Source: Parascedosporium putredinis
Lineage: Eukaryota; Ascomycota; Sordariomycetes; Microascales; Microascaceae
Assembly: GCA_949357655.1 (NCBI GenBank)
Contig: CASHTG010000012.1
Coordinates: 1,116,001 to 1,180,000, forward strand
DNA: 64,000 nucleotides
Direction: 5' to 3'
Under the pieces are notes generated by a model. It had not been told where the DNA came from. It worked only from the letters and a program-made list of their open reading frames with translations, and did not search any database. This document shows positions 9,109 to 21,523 of this stretch, in pieces. The position numbers and the translations under genes were made by a program. The number at the start of each line of letters is the position of its first letter. Positions within the stretch are counted from its first letter, which is position 1.

Positions 9109-11911
9109 TTAAATGAGGAAGAAAAAGATGCCGACAAGTGCCGGCAAGAACACCGACGTGATGCTGGGCAGGATGGAACTACCCGAGGCCTGGGGGAAGC
9201 CGCTTGGGCCCGCGGCACCCCCGATCCCGTTCCATCCCCAGTCGACGTCGGAGCGATGGGGTCCGCAGTGGACACGCCTGACGCGCTGGGAGTGTCCGAG
9301 GGAGAGTCCGAAGCGGAGGGAGCGTTGGGGTTGTCAACCTGCCCACCGCCCGTTGCCGAAGCCGAAGTCGTCGCTGGCGCGGGAACAATGGGGTTAGGCG
9401 CAGTGTTGGTGTTGACGGCGGCCTGAGACCTCGTGTCCACGCCGGGCGGCGTGCCCGTCACTATGGGCTCCGGGTTATTGGCGGGAGGGCGGCTTGTCTG
9501 GATGGGGGTTCCGGCGCTGCCGTCGCAGTAGTTGACGAACTGGAGGAACTTGTCGGTGAGGTAGACGCGCGAGGGGTCCTTGACGCCGCCCGAGTAGTCC
9601 TCGACGCAGAGGTTGCATGTCGCCAGCTCGAGGCGGAACTGCGAGCCCGTGGCGCAGAGGGCGGCCGTTTTACCCGTCTTGGTGGTTTCGAGGTAGGCGT
9701 TGTTGCAGTCGTCGAAGCAGACGGAGGGGTAAATGGTCGAGTCCCGCTTGAGGAGGGCCCGCGGGTGCGCGTGCTTGCCGGTGGTGGGGTAGGCGGTGGG
9801 GACGTCCGAGGGAGGGGGTAGTGGGTGATGGACGTCTGGGAGGCGTAGTTGCCCGTGGTCAGGGTCTTCTTCTTGCCGTGGATCTTGGTGACGATCTCGC
9901 GGGGCGGCTCAAAAATGTCAAACGACAGGCCAAAGGCGCGCGGGTCGAGGTTAAAGTAGCCGTCGGTGGGCGGGTACCACGAGGTCTCGTTGGCGGGCCA
10001 CTTGGTCTTGACGACGGGCGGCGCGGGCACGCAGTACTGGGGCTCGCAGACAAAGTCGTCGCTCGGGGAGTCGGCCCAGAGGTTGCACCCTTGAGGCTTG
10101 GGCGGGCTGCAGATGTAGCCGGGCTTGCAGCCCCAGGTGAGGTTTGATTTCTTCTTCGAGTCGGCCGGGGTTGCGGGTGGTTTGGCTGCCGAGGTGGGCG
10201 CCGGGCAGGCGAGCACTTCGGTGATGGTGAGGGTAGTGGGTCCGGCACCGGGAAGGGTGACGGTGGCGGTGGGGCCCGGGGCCCGGGAATAGTGACGGTG
10301 ACGCCAATGGAAGAGATGATGGTGGTGACGACGGTCGAGATGTCGGTGGAGATCACGGTGATGACCGCGGTCTCTCCTACGGTGATGGTCACGGGGTAGG
10401 ACGTGGGGATGGTGAGGGTCGTGACGACAGTGGTGGGCACAAAGTATGTGGTGGGTACGTTGACTGTCACGGATCTGTCCACGGTGACGGGGTTGTCGAT
10501 AGTTACCGGCCTGTCTACAGTAACCGGGTTGTCCACGGTGACGGGCCTGTCCACAGTTACCGGGTTGTCGATCGTGATTGGTCTATCCACCGTCACTGGG
10601 TTATCTATCGTCACAGGCCGATCCACGGTCACGGGCCTGTCCACGGTGAAGGGATAAGACGATACTTCGGTGACGATGCGCTCAGTGGTAATGGTGGAAT
10701 AGAGGGTCACGGATTCGACGACTGTGTACGGAATGGTCTCGGTGACGGTTTCGGTAGAGTACAGCGTGGTGGACCGGTAGTCGGTTTCTACAATGGTGGT
10801 AGGCTCCTTTATGGTGGTGGGTTCCTTTATGGTGGTGGGCTCCTTCACAGTGGTGGGCTGCACGACGGTGACGGGGTAGGAAGAGAACTCAGTCACCACC
10901 TCAGTGGCCGTGGTGGTGGAGTAAAGCGTGGTGGAGTCGACGACGGTGTACGGTACGGTAATGACAGAGGTCTGGATGCTGTAGATTGTGGTGGTGGACC
11001 ACAGCGTGGTGGACCAATAGTCCGTCGTGGGCACAAGCAGGGTCTCGACCTGTGTATGCGTCTGGTATTGCGTCTCAATCTCGCTGTGAATCTGGGTTTG
11101 CACCTCGGTATGCACCTGAGTCTGCACCTCGGTTTGGACTTGCGTTTGCACCTGGGTCACCGTGTCGTAGATGGTCTTCGTTACCGTGCCGCAATAGCTG
11201 TGGCCCTGAGGGGTGAAATTCGCAAGCTCCTCCGCACGCCCGTAGATCTCGCTGGACGGAACGCAACTGTGGTACGTAGTGACGGTAACGGGAACAGACT
11301 AAGGGGGCGAATCCAAGGTTAGAGGAGAGATAGCATCAGACGGAGAGGAAACCGGGTCCTTACCTCGACCTGTGTGACGGTCGTGTAGTAGTCCGTCCCG
11401 GGCACAGTCACGGTATCATACACCGTGGTATGGGCAACCTCTGTCGCGTACTGCGTCTCGGTATGCGTGACAGTAGCGTAGACCGTCTCACTACGACGCG
11501 TTCCGGCAAATGTTAGCTTATCGCCGGACGCTTTTTCCTCGACCCCTATGGAAAGAAAATATGGGAGGGGAACTACTCACGTAACAGGCTTCGGGGGTTA
11601 TGGCCACCGCCGCCGCCGCCGCAGAGCTTGTCGCAGGACTTGCAGATGTAGGGCAGTCCGAACTTGAGGTCGATGCCGGCAATGGTCTCGCCGCCGTACG
11701 TGTCTACGCCGACGCCCACGTCTATGCTACCACCACCACCCCTTTCCGTCGCTCCGGTGCTGACCTCGCCCGTGACGTTAACGCTTTCGCGTCGGTTCAG
11801 CATGGGCCTCTCGAATTCAGCGTCCGGTCCCGGCTCAGCAGCGGCGGAAGCCATCGCAAATAGCGACCCGGCAAGGGCGCCAAAGGCGACCCAGCCCCGG
11901 GCATGCCGCAT
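9109..11911 (-). CDS. Secreted, GPI-anchored Thr/Val-rich repeat protein (adhesin-like)
   Basis: The exons are 11911-11581, 11490-11364 and 11298-9109, with introns of 90 and 65 nt that both carry CTAAC branch points. One-base gaps at 11593-11597, 10271-10274, 9814-9818 and 9258-9261 restore an 883-residue protein. The N-terminus is a signal peptide (ARGWVAFGALAGSLFAMASA). A short Cys region (CKSCDKLC) is followed by a long beta-prone stretch of TVTVP/YTTVTQ segments and a QVQT/EVQT heptad-like run. Then come three KEPTTI units, ten hexapeptides of the VDRPVT/IDNPVT type, a cysteine-containing domain, and a Ser/Thr/Pro-rich stalk. The last residues are ASGSSILPS, a hydrophobic stretch and FFFLI at the stop, which is a typical GPI-attachment signal that appears only once the last gap is allowed. 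The protein should be anchored in the plasma membrane or cell wall. An adhesive or structural wall role is inferred from composition alone; no catalytic motif is visible. Confidence 0.86.
10465..10644 (-). repeat. Ten in-frame 18-bp repeats (hexapeptide [VI]D[RN]PVT)
   Basis: Ten tandem 18-bp units inside the GPI-anchored protein encode VDRPVT, IDNPVT and close variants. R-type and N-type units mostly alternate. The third position of many codons varies between units, so the peptide is more conserved than the DNA. Confidence 0.93.
10792..10845 (-). repeat. Three in-frame 18-bp repeats (KEPTT[IV])
   Basis: Three consecutive 18-bp units encode KEPTTI or KEPTTI-like hexapeptides in the GPI-anchored protein. 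They have the same unit length as the larger array about 150 bp away, but a different peptide. Confidence 0.9.
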
Positions 11912-14900
11912 TCCGAAAAATAACGTGGAAAAAGACGGCTCTTGGCAGGGTTTCCAAACGGGCCGGTCGGCCTTGGTGGCAGGCAACGAGGAGGAACGGG
12001 TAGAGGGTGAAAGCTTAATAGCCTAGTCGGGGACGTGCAGATAGGGTCATTCGTTTTTGAGGACCCGGGGAAGCAAACTTATTCGAGTATGGGCGCTTAT
12101 ACGAACAGCGAGCGTATACGAAGGGAGAGCGCAGAGGGGAGCGCCTTGGTGATTTGGACTAACACCAGAGGTCAAGAAGAACGGTCTCAGGCGAGGTATG
12201 GTGAGCCGAGGGAGGGTTGTTATGTTTCCGGGATCGAATGAAAGACATCCAAAGGGAAAGAAAAGAAAGAGACGGGGAGGCTGAGAGGGAAGGTAGCTGC
12301 AGCAAGGGGCGTTGGGCAGCGGGTACGTTTATGTATATCTAAACCCTTGTGATGCCGACAAAGGCAGCAGGAAACCTGCCTGAAGACCTTTTTCTTTTTA
12401 ACATGTCTCCCCCGGTTACCGCTACCCCGATCTCTCCCTCTCTTTCTATCCATCCCCAGCTCCAGTAGCTCCACAGCTTCTCCGTCAGGAAACGACGGAG
12501 CAGAAGCGGAGCTGGACAAGCATCTTCAAGCTCATCATTGGTCCAAAGGGTTGGGTGTGGTCGTAATCTCGACAGCTTCGTACGGCTCGAGTTTTCTTCT
12601 CCTTTTCTTTTTTGGGACGAGGCAGCAGCCCCTACCTCCGAAGAAAGCACTTAAGCTTAGCACAAGGGAGGGGAAAGATGAAAAAAAGAAAAAGAAAACA
12701 AAGGGGAGGAGGGGAGGGGAGGGGAGCTGGCTTCGCAACATCGGGTCGTATGCAGCATGCAGCAGCCACATTGACATGGTCGATGGCTCATTGGGCCATG
12801 TTTGCCTGCAGCCCGAGGGCCTGCAGAGACGACACCGCCGACCTGGCCCACGTATGCATGGGGCGTGGCGGCCAGCAGTGGTGGTCAGCCCTGGGGGAAT
12901 GAACATCAATGGGATATGGGGACCTACCCTGGATCCGATCATGGCGCGGTGCCGATGGGTGTTTTTTTCTTTCTTTTTTTCCCTTTCTTTTCATTCTTTC
13001 GTCAAGTGGGTGCCTCGTCCACGGGCGATGGCCAACACTCTCTGCGCTAAATGGAGCAATCGTGGAGGATTGATCGCCACCCGTGGCTCCAGTATATTTG
13101 AAATCTACCTGTTTTATTGGGATGAAGGAGGCTTCATTCAACGCCATCATGCCGTTACTAGGCACCATCATGACCAACCCAGCCCCCTCGAGTGGCATGC
13201 CAGTGACCGCCTCCAGCCCAAGGCAAGTTTAGGGTCGGCCGGAGTGACCAAGAAATTTTGCGACTTTAGGCTTAGACTTACACACACAACATGACGTTTG
13301 GTCGGGTTCAAGGATAGCAACAGACGGGCCGGGAAGGTCCAGGGTCCATGTAGCTGTGTTGTGCTCCGTTGTGTTGTATCGGAGGTTGAAGTGGTGAGAG
13401 GAAGGATGCCTCGCATCTAGGCCAATCAATTTTCCCTTTCCCCCAAAAATCTCGCTCATCCTTCCTTCTCTGCTGAGAGGAATGGTTCACTGGGCCCATT
13501 CCGCTATCCCGCAGGGTTACATTTCAGAAGGCTCCATCCAAGCTAGCGGGGAAAAGGGAAGAGGAGTGAGGAAGAAGAGGTAAAAGGGATAGACAAAGGA
13601 AGGAGATGCATTTTGAAAAGAACGAAAGCGAGCAGAAGAACGAGTGAAAAAGTCCCCAGAAAATAAGCACTTGAGCAAGTTGGGTCCCAAAAGGAAAATG
13701 ACCGTCCCAGTGAGCCTTTCGGCAGTGTCATGATGCGTGCAGACGAGAGGCAGGCAAGCAGGCTCCTGCGTGCTTCATGTTCCTCCCCGCCCTTAGTCCC
13801 GCTGTGCCGTCGTTGCGAGGTGCGAGGTGCGTAAGACTGGACTTTCTTCTGCATGGACATGATCAGTGAGTTGATCCATCAATTGAGCATCCTTTGAGAA
13901 TCGCCTTTTGAAAATCGCGCCACTATCACCGCTGGGAAGGCTCGAAGCGCCATCCAAAGCGCACCCCACCACGGTGGACAGGGTTTTGATAATAGCCTCA
14001 CTCGCCCGGTCGGATCCCACCTTTGGTGAGGTGAAGAATAAGACGAACACACCAAATTCGACCGGCCTGGCCTTTCTCGTCCCTCTTTCTTTCTCCTTTC
14101 CTCTCTATCCTTTTTCTTTCTTTCTTTTTCTTTTCTTTCTTCTTTTCTCTTGGTCTATGTTTTGCCCTTTTTTTCTCGGGCAGGTTGTTGCGCAGGAACT
14201 CGGAATAAGGGCTCCTTTCGTGCAACCTTGTGAGCAAAATTGAAGGAGCACAGCAACACGCTTTCCGCAGAGTTTACCTCCGATCCGGTGATACAAGCCC
14301 TCCGCCACCTAGGCCCAGGCTTCCCCTCCCCGACAACCCCCTCTCCGCTCGTTCGTTCGTGGGTATCCGTGATACCTTGCGTGGATTGCTGGCGGCGTTG
14401 GAGCCCAAGGGCCAAGAAAGCGGTCAGATATGCTTACCTGGTGGCCGCGGAAATCATAACCGTCATAAGAGTGATCAATTTCCTGCCCGATAAACAGGTA
14501 TTGCGCAGCGTACGTGCGTTTGAAGGAAGAATATCTCCCTGCCCTTCTGCGCTCTTCTGCAATAGTAGCGCCTCTCAGATTCGAAAAAGGACATAAGATG
14601 AAGAGCGACAAGGCAAGGCGTCCACTTATGAGAAGGCGCCCCAGGGATTTGCCATACATCGCACATCAAAAAACAATACATATATGATCCATCCATACAT
14701 ACCGAGGTAGATATCTGTAAGCCGAAAAAAGGCGCCTTTTAACGCGAACAAGCACAATGTGCATTTCTCAACCCAGCCCCAGGCTGGCCAAGATTCGACT
14801 TGGGAGGGACGGGGAGGCTGGTTGGCGTGCAAAGGGTATTTCTCGATTCTCCTCCCTTGTGTGACCAACCTGCCAGCCATCGCCACTAATGTGATTGGCT

Positions 14901-16543
14901 TCCTCGAGCAGGGTCGCCCATGTCGCTGCCGCTGACGATATGCGATGCTCGAATCGTCATCCCCCTCTCCTCCAACAGCATTTGAATGGCTCTGCCTCCA
15001 TGTATTCCTCAGGTCGTGTTCAATGTTTTTCTGCTGGCGGTGGACAGCGCCGGACAACGCATCGATCTCGGTGGAGCCATTGATAGAGAGCAAGCCTATT
15101 CGCCAAGAAACCAGTTGAAAGGAGCAAAAGCTCTCAACCCGCCCAAACGCCTCCACAGGCGCTTCCTCAGCCTGGTCTCCAAATTCTCATTGCACCTTCC
15201 GTTTCAATTTTGGTCACCAAGAAGCGGGGAAGGCTCGCTCGATCCATTCCTTTTGTTGCTTTTTTGTTATTTTTATCTTAATCTCTCGTACATTCCAGCT
15301 CGCTCGCCTCGTTGTTCTGCTCACGATACTGATAATTCCATACCTCGACTCCGGCCCGAGTCCGGACTTGGTCTTCTTCTTCCTGCTCTCCTGCTCACAG
15401 CCCACAGCTGGCTGCTGGCTGGGCTGGGCCGGGCTGGGCCTGTCATTCCCCACCAAGACAGATCCCCCATTCGTATCCAGTCCCGTCCACACCACCACTT
15501 CTCGCCCCTCTCCTCCCTCCCACGCATCGGCTGTGTCCCGGAACGATATTCCACATCCGGTCCTTTGGTTCCAGAAACTCAGCGCTGCACCTTTTTTGCG
15601 CCCCACCCTGCGCTGCAGACACCACGACGCTCGTGTCCATGTTGCCGTCCTCGCCCGATTGACCCGCGCTGCCTGCTGCTGAAAAATAAGTGACATCGTT
15701 CACCGCCCACCAGACCCGGCGAGCCAGAGGCGAGGTTGTCCAGCTTCTGCTTTCAAGCTTCCTTCGACTCCTTCGCCCCTCGTCTTTCGTCCTTCCCCTT
15801 CCCATCCCCTCCCCCACCCACCCACATGGACTGGGGGAGGGTTGCATCTTTTCCAAAGTGAATGTCAGTGATGCAAACACCGCCCCAAGCATCATCACTG
15901 ACTCGGGCACCAGCCCATTCTGGCTCCGTGTCTTCGCGTTGCTTGCCCTTAAGAGCTCGAATGTCTCCGGCTGGTCAGCCTTATGCTGATCAGTCCTGCA
16001 TCACCCCCGCCGCCGCGCGCGCTTCGTTCCTCAATCCACTCTTAGAATCCCACCTTTCGTAGGCAGGCCGTCTTGATTCGGGCCGGTCGACTTGCCCTTG
16101 TGCCTGCTCCTTTGCCCATCTTGGTCCCTCCTCTCCCATGTGGTGAGTGTGAGTGCTCAGACCTGCCATCCCACCTCCCCGCCGATCCTAAACGTGAGTG
16201 AACCACACTTGGGCATCATTTTGATATCCTCCATTTCTTGCCACGCCTAGCATGATTACCCTGGGTTGGATTCTAGCTCAGACTTCCCGCCTTACCTGCA
16301 GGCCCAGAGACTCTGAAGCATCCATTGATCGATTAGTCCCCATTGTTGCTCTCGAAGCTAACCATTTTCGTAATCCTCCACCCAGTCTTCTTCCTTTTTT
16401 GTTTTCGTTTCCTTTTTCGTTCGTTTTGTGTTCGAATTCCCAGTGTCTACCACTCATACCCATCATCGCTTTCTCTTTGGTGGTCGGGCGATAGTTCAAC
16501 TGGTGTTGAGAACTCCTGCCCCAAAAAGGGGAAGAAAGAAAAG
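11912..16543. other. 4.6-kb gene-poor region between divergent genes
   Basis: It separates the start of the GPI-protein gene (-) from the start of the kelch-like gene (+), so it must hold two promoters. Long pyrimidine-rich and purine-rich tracts occur (for example 12960-13000, 14090-14180, 15780-15840, 16390-16440), as in leaders of fungal genes. Open frames of up to 250 codons exist on both strands but are low in complexity and lack any domain or consistent splicing. I see no supported gene. Confidence 0.55.
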
Positions 16544-18534
16544 ATGACGCCGTGGAGCCGGTGGATACCTGTGTTTGGCCTCCTCATGGGGTCCGCCCGG
16601 GGCCAGTATTCCGGGTGGGTTGAAGGCCAGGTCAATAGTACCATGTGCTTATGGAAATCACCTCGCGGTATGCCACTTCTAGCCGTTTACTGACTTTCGC
16701 CCGCGTGCCGCCCTCACCACTGACACCCGACCCATTGTAGTCATAACCCTTCGAGATACCGTGTATCTCGACGGAGAAAGCATTCTGTGGCTCAATGGCA
16801 TGGACACGGGGAATACGCTCGATCATCAGATGGTAAGCTCACCTACCCCAGTTCCCCCTCCGAATCACCTCCTTGGGCACTCTGACCGAGACCACGGCCC
16901 TCGCCCGACAGACAACCCCACCGGCCTCATCCTCACCCTCAACCTCACCACCCCATTCCGTCTCGACCAGAACCTCACCCAGCTCTTCGGCACCCTCCCC
17001 AAGTCCACCTCCTCCTCCACCATATTCAACTACATAGACGGCGACCTCCTCGGCAACGACGCCCAGTTCTTCACCTACGGCGGCCTTACCCGCAGGTCCG
17101 ACTCGTTCCCGGACCCGGACCCGGACGACGTGCTCGAGTACCAGGCCTACCCCTACGAGAGCAACGCCGCCTCGTTCAAGCCCGGTTTTGTGCCCGAGAA
17201 GCTCCCGCCGATGTCACGCGCTACATCGCTTATGGCGCCGGCGTGAGCGCCCCGTCCGAGAACAAGGCTTGGTACTTTTCCGGCCTGCGGTCCCCACGGC
17301 CGGCGTGGTGTACGAGTCGTTCTCCATCGAGAGCGCCATCCCGAGCAATGTCTCCGACACCTTGATCACGCTGGAGTTTGACCCCGAAGCCCAAAACATT
17401 GAAAAATGGTCCAACGTGACCCTGCCTGAATCCGTGCTCGGCCGCGCGGGTGCGTCCGGCGTGTTTGTGCCGGCGGGCAAGGCCGGCGCCTTGGTATTTG
17501 TCGGCGGTGTGACGCATCCCGAATTCGCCTCGAAGAGCCACAGATCAGACAACCCTGCGGCATTGGTACGTCTCTCCCCAATCCCTCGCGCTTTCCCACC
17601 CTATCCACCATCACTAGTGGGGGTATCTTTGGCGTAGTCATCCATCTAACCTGCGAGAAAAAACACTACAGAAATCTGACAGCGAGGCTTTCCTCAAATC
17701 AATCGACGTCTACGACATCGAAAGCGGCAACTGGTATAGGCAGGAGACGTCCGCCCCCACGCTACCCCCAATCACCGCTCTGGGTTGCGCCGTCGTCCAG
17801 CACGCCATCGACTTCTCCAGCTTCAACATCTACTACTACGGAGGCTACGCGGCAGAAGACCTGCAAAGCAACTTCCACGACGATGTCTGGATCCTCACGA
17901 TGCCGAGCTTCCAGTGGATCAAGGCCAAGTCCGGCTCCGACGCCCACGCGAGGGGCCACAAGTGCGTCTCGCCGTACCCGGACCAGATGATGGCGTTTGG
18001 GGGCTTTACCCCAAAGTTAGGCACCGGGATCGACTGTGTCAAGGGCGGCGTCATCCAGCTATTGAACCTGACGAGCGTCGAGTGGATGGACGCGTACAGC
18101 CCCGCCGACTTCGCCGAGTACGGCGTCCCCGAGGTGGTCAGAAGCAGATTGGCGGCAATTTTCGGGGCGGCGCCACGGCAAACAGCCCGGCTGCCTCGGG
18201 CGGGTGGAGCAGCCCGGGCCTCCAAAGCGTGTTTGAAACCCCGTACCCGACCGAGCGCATCAAGACGTGGTACCCATACGAGGTGGTCGAGCCTTCTTCG
18301 AGGCCTGGTGTCGACGTTAATACGGGCGGCGGGAAGAAGAGTGGGAGCAAGCTCCCGGGCTGGGTGGCCCCGACTCTCGGTGCCGTCTTCGGCCTGATCG
18401 CCGTCATCCTGGTCGGGATCGGCATTTTCCTCTGGAGGAGGAGAAGGGTACTGCGGGCAGGATCGCGGCAACGGGCTTCCGTCTCCTCGGGCCCAAAGTG
18501 GTATGATTTTGACAAATCACGGCGATCTCCATGA
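16544..18534 (+). CDS. Secreted, single-pass membrane kelch-repeat-like protein
   Basis: The exons are 16544-16667, 16741-16832, 16912-17565 and 17672-18534, with introns of 73, 79 and 106 nt. One-base gaps at 16916-16919, near 17205, at 17292-17295 and near 18142 give 578 residues. The ATG opens a short signal peptide (WIPVFGLLMGSARG). The body has the beta-propeller phrases typical of fungal kelch proteins, such as DVYDIESGNWYRQ, NIYYYGGYAAEDL, DDVWILTMPSFQWIK and MMAFGGFTP, with YGG/FGG turns and aromatic strand ends. A Gly/Ser-rich linker leads to one transmembrane helix (LGAVFGLIAVILVGIGIFLW) followed by RRRR, so the C-terminus is cytosolic. Several N-x-S/T sites lie in the extracellular part. 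Proteins of this build are cell-surface propellers with unknown ligands; enzyme activity is not indicated. The exon joins are supported by phase at every junction. Confidence 0.88.
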
Positions 18535-18964
18535 TTATATGAATAATGATTAATGACTTTTCTTTTTCTTTTTTTTTTTTTTCCTTTTCTCTTTTTATTC
18601 GGGGTGGGTGGACGTGTGCTTGCCATATAATTTGATCCCTTATGATGAAACGTAACGAAAGCCGAGGCAAAGGCCGGGAGAATGATTATCGAGAGATAAC
18701 AAGAATGAAGAACAATGGGAATGGGGGAAGTGAAGAAAAAGGTAAACGAGGGAAGGGCGACAAGCCCAACATATTTGGGAGAAGATTTCTCATGGAAGAT
18801 GGAGAATGAAAAAAAGTACTCATTACGGGCAGCGACATGTAGCGAAGTTTCAAGACAATATCAATGAATCTTTTCGTGAATTTTAACCGTGTTTACTTTA
18901 TATGGGTATGCTCAAGTTTCTGCCATCCGCTCTACAGTCGTGTTTTCTTTGCGCTGCCATCTGG
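18535..18964. other. Convergent 3' flanks
   Basis: This is 430 bp between the ends of the kelch-like gene and HAL2. It starts with a long T-rich tract (about 18560-18600). No coding potential is seen. Confidence 0.7.
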
Positions 18965-20034
18965 TCACGCAGCCGCCTTCTGGCTCAAGACCTCCTTTAC
19001 AACGTCAATGACCTGGCTGTGCACCGACGCCGGAGCGGCGACAACGCCCTTGTTCGCCGCCAGCGTCCTGCCGATGCTAAAGTCCAGAGCCTTTCCGTGA
19101 ACATCAGTCACCTCGCCACCAGCCTCCTTCACGATGAGGTAGCCGGCCGCGTGATCCCAAATCTTCTCCTGGTACGTAGCCTTGACAGGCAGCCTCAAGT
19201 AGATGTCGCCTGCGCCGCGAGCAATGCTAGCGTACTTGGCCTGGCTGTCCATGCGCACGCTGGACGCGGTAATACCGAGCTTCTGAGAGATGATGGCTTG
19301 GTCGTCGTGGGCGGAGTGGGCGGCCTCGACGGACTCGCAGAAGCTCGCCTTGGACATGTCGGTCAGGGGCCGCATGGAGATGGGCTTGCTGTCCGCAAGG
19401 GCGGCGGTGCCGAGGGCCTGGACGTCGCGCCCTGGCCCTTGACGGCGGAGAAGATGACGCCGTGACCCGAGTCGGTTTGGTTGTAGCCAATGTCCGCCGT
19501 CAGAGGGGCGCTGTCGTCGACGGGGAGGTTGGGGCAGCCGAGGACACCGACCTTGACGTCTCCGTCGACCATGAGGCCGAGGCAGACGGCATACTGGCCG
19601 CCGCGGAGGAAGCCCTTGGTGCCGTCGATAGGGTCGATGCACCATATCCTGCCCTTGGCGCCGCCCTTGCTGGCGCCCAGGTCGATGAACTTGAGCATGT
19701 CCTCGGCCGACTTGATGGGGCCGCCAATCACCTCCTCCGACTTTTCATCGTCGAGCTTGGTTCCCTTGACAAAGTCCCAGATCTGGGCCTGGAGGCCCGC
19801 ATTCTCGCGCAAGAGGTTCGATTCCTCCTCGGCGACGATCTCGTCGTCAGGGAAGTTGGCATTGAGAGCGGAGATGATGAGCGCCTGCGCGCCAAAGTCG
19901 CCAATGGTCACGGGCGACTTGTCCGACTTGTCGACGGAACCCTTGGCCTTCTCGTGGAAAACCTGCTTGGTCAGGATGGTGGCGCGCTGGACGGCCAGCT
20001 GGGCAACGAGGAGCTCCTTGGCGTAGTCGGCCAT
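18965..20034 (-). CDS. MET22: 3'(2'),5'-bisphosphate nucleotidase (Hal2/Met22)
   Basis: This is a single exon of 356 residues once one base is restored in the CCC run at 19430-19432. The enzyme removes the 3'-phosphate from PAP (and PAPS), keeping sulfate assimilation and RNA exonucleases from being poisoned by PAP. It is inhibited by Li+ and Na+. The inositol-monophosphatase superfamily signatures are intact: metal-binding VAEEES (about residues 67-72), motif A DPIDGTKGF (about 134-142) preceded by WCI, and motif B WDHAAGYLIVKEAGG near the C-terminus. Length matches yeast Hal2 (357). The start MADYAKELL is the usual fungal N-terminus, so the in-frame sequence upstream of it is leader. The protein is cytosolic, with no signal peptide. 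Confidence 0.96.
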
Positions 20035-21523
20035 GACGAAAAGGCAATTGGAAATAATGGGGGATGCGGTAGAATGATGACGAACTGGCAGGGTGAAAGG
20101 GCAAGTGCTGGGACGGGATCCCGTGTCGTGTGCGCGAGGCCTGCAAGCTTTATTGCCTCCGGACCATTGTGGGGAAGGTGCAAAGGCTTGCAAAAGGCTT
20201 GAGGAAATGTGCCCCGCCGCGGGGTAGGTTTCGCCCTGGCGCGGACACGACTGGACAATGGGCAAGACCGGCGACTTGGGCAATGCCACTGGGACGCGGG
20301 ACGGCGGGCGAAACTACGGGAGACTGCTACACATCCGCACATGTGGGGAAGCAAGGAAAAAAAAAGACTAAACAAAAATTGGAGCTGGGATGATTTTGTG
20401 ACTGCTGACCGTGGCCAGTGCTACTCGCATCACCCTACTACGCAAGGAATGGTCAATGTATTGATCCAGATCAATCTGGATAATCCTGTCAAAGTTCCCC
20501 TACCCCACGTCACCTTAACCGCACAGGCACTGGGCGAGCTATTTCATTAACCCCCGGCGCCGGACGCGTAGTTCACTTACGAGGAATTAATAATCGAGCC
20601 TACCGTAGGCGTGTTTCTTGTTTCGCCTACGCCTTTCAGCCGAGCTGCAGAATGCATTGCCTTGCTATTTCCCCGCGCCTCCGGTTGCCGTACGACGTCC
20701 GGTTTGGTCCGATGCGGGATCCGGCCATGACACCGTGGCTTGCTTTGCCTGCTGCTGAATGGGCGGAAGATGACACCTATGTATACATGTGGTCTGGGGT
20801 ATGTCAAGGTTACAATATCGACCGCAAACTGATTGGGGGCCCTATGTCGGATACGCTGCTACCACAGAGTAGGGTAGGGCGGAGTCCCGCGTGGTCTCCC
20901 GGCGGGCGGCGGTACTTGTTTGGTCGAGAAGGAACACATTTCCGCACCTTTCACACATTGAAGCTGACGGGGCCGGTACACGCCATCGGCAAGCAGTGGT
21001 AGTGCTTTCAGCCGCCAGAAACAGCACCCTTTACCAGGTGAATCATTGGATCCCTCCCACGGCCTTCGCAGCCGGACGTCCCTTGCTCTCTTGCAAACAT
21101 CGAGACCTGAGCTGCTCTCTTCACACTTCGGCCAAAGTTACGCGAGGTCCGAAGTGAACCAAGCTGCCTGTCTTCAGTTGTGGTACAACAAATACGCCTC
21201 TTGGAAGCCTATCTACCTCCTCCCACCGAAAGCTCACCAGGCTAGTCGGCATTGAAGGTCCTTGAATCTGAGTTCTGATATTCATGTGAACGATGAAAGG
21301 TATTTATCCATTTTGATTTTATTTTATTTTTAATGAGATATAGCAGTTCAAGCGCAAACTCATGATGGAGTGTTGAAGAAAAAAAGAAGAAGAAACGCGC
21401 CGCCTCTAGATGGTTAGGTATAGCAAATCAGAAAAAAAAAAAAAGATAGGTGTGATATACAGTGATAGCCGATGATTGCCCGCCCCCGCCTGGGCCCCCT
21501 TACTTCCCATTAGGCCCGTTCTA
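20035..21523. other. Intergenic region between HAL2 and the alpha/beta hydrolase gene
   Basis: It contains the HAL2 promoter and the 3' flank of the hydrolase gene. An 8-bp inverted repeat lies at 20464-20481. An A tract of about 13 nt occurs near 21430. Small open frames show no domain. Confidence 0.6.
20464..20481. repeat. Perfect 8-bp inverted repeat, 2-nt spacer
   Basis: ATCCAGAT and ATCTGGAT are separated by CA, about 430 bp upstream of the HAL2 start codon. The symmetry would suit a dimeric DNA-binding protein, but one copy in AT-richer DNA may be chance. Confidence 0.4.

Noticed and set aside
10403..10657. Open frame on the plus strand made of VTGLST repeats
   Set aside because: It is the antisense shadow of the hexapeptide array in the GPI-anchored protein.
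12551..13294. 247-codon open frame on the plus strand
   Set aside because: Low-complexity Lys/Phe-rich translation from purine and pyrimidine tracts, with no motif and no splice support.
14986..15693. 235-codon open frame on the plus strand
   Set aside because: Leu/Pro/Ser-rich translation of pyrimidine-rich DNA without any recognisable domain.
16487..16535. tRNA-like string (TAGTTCAACTGGTGTTGAGAAC followed by a CCCC/GGGG hairpin) just before the kelch-like ATG
   Set aside because: It has a D-arm resemblance only; no acceptor stem, anticodon loop or GTTCRANTC T-arm follows.
19808..19828. GGTTCGATTCC resembling a tRNA B box
   Set aside because: It lies in the conserved coding sequence of HAL2 and no tRNA fold surrounds it.
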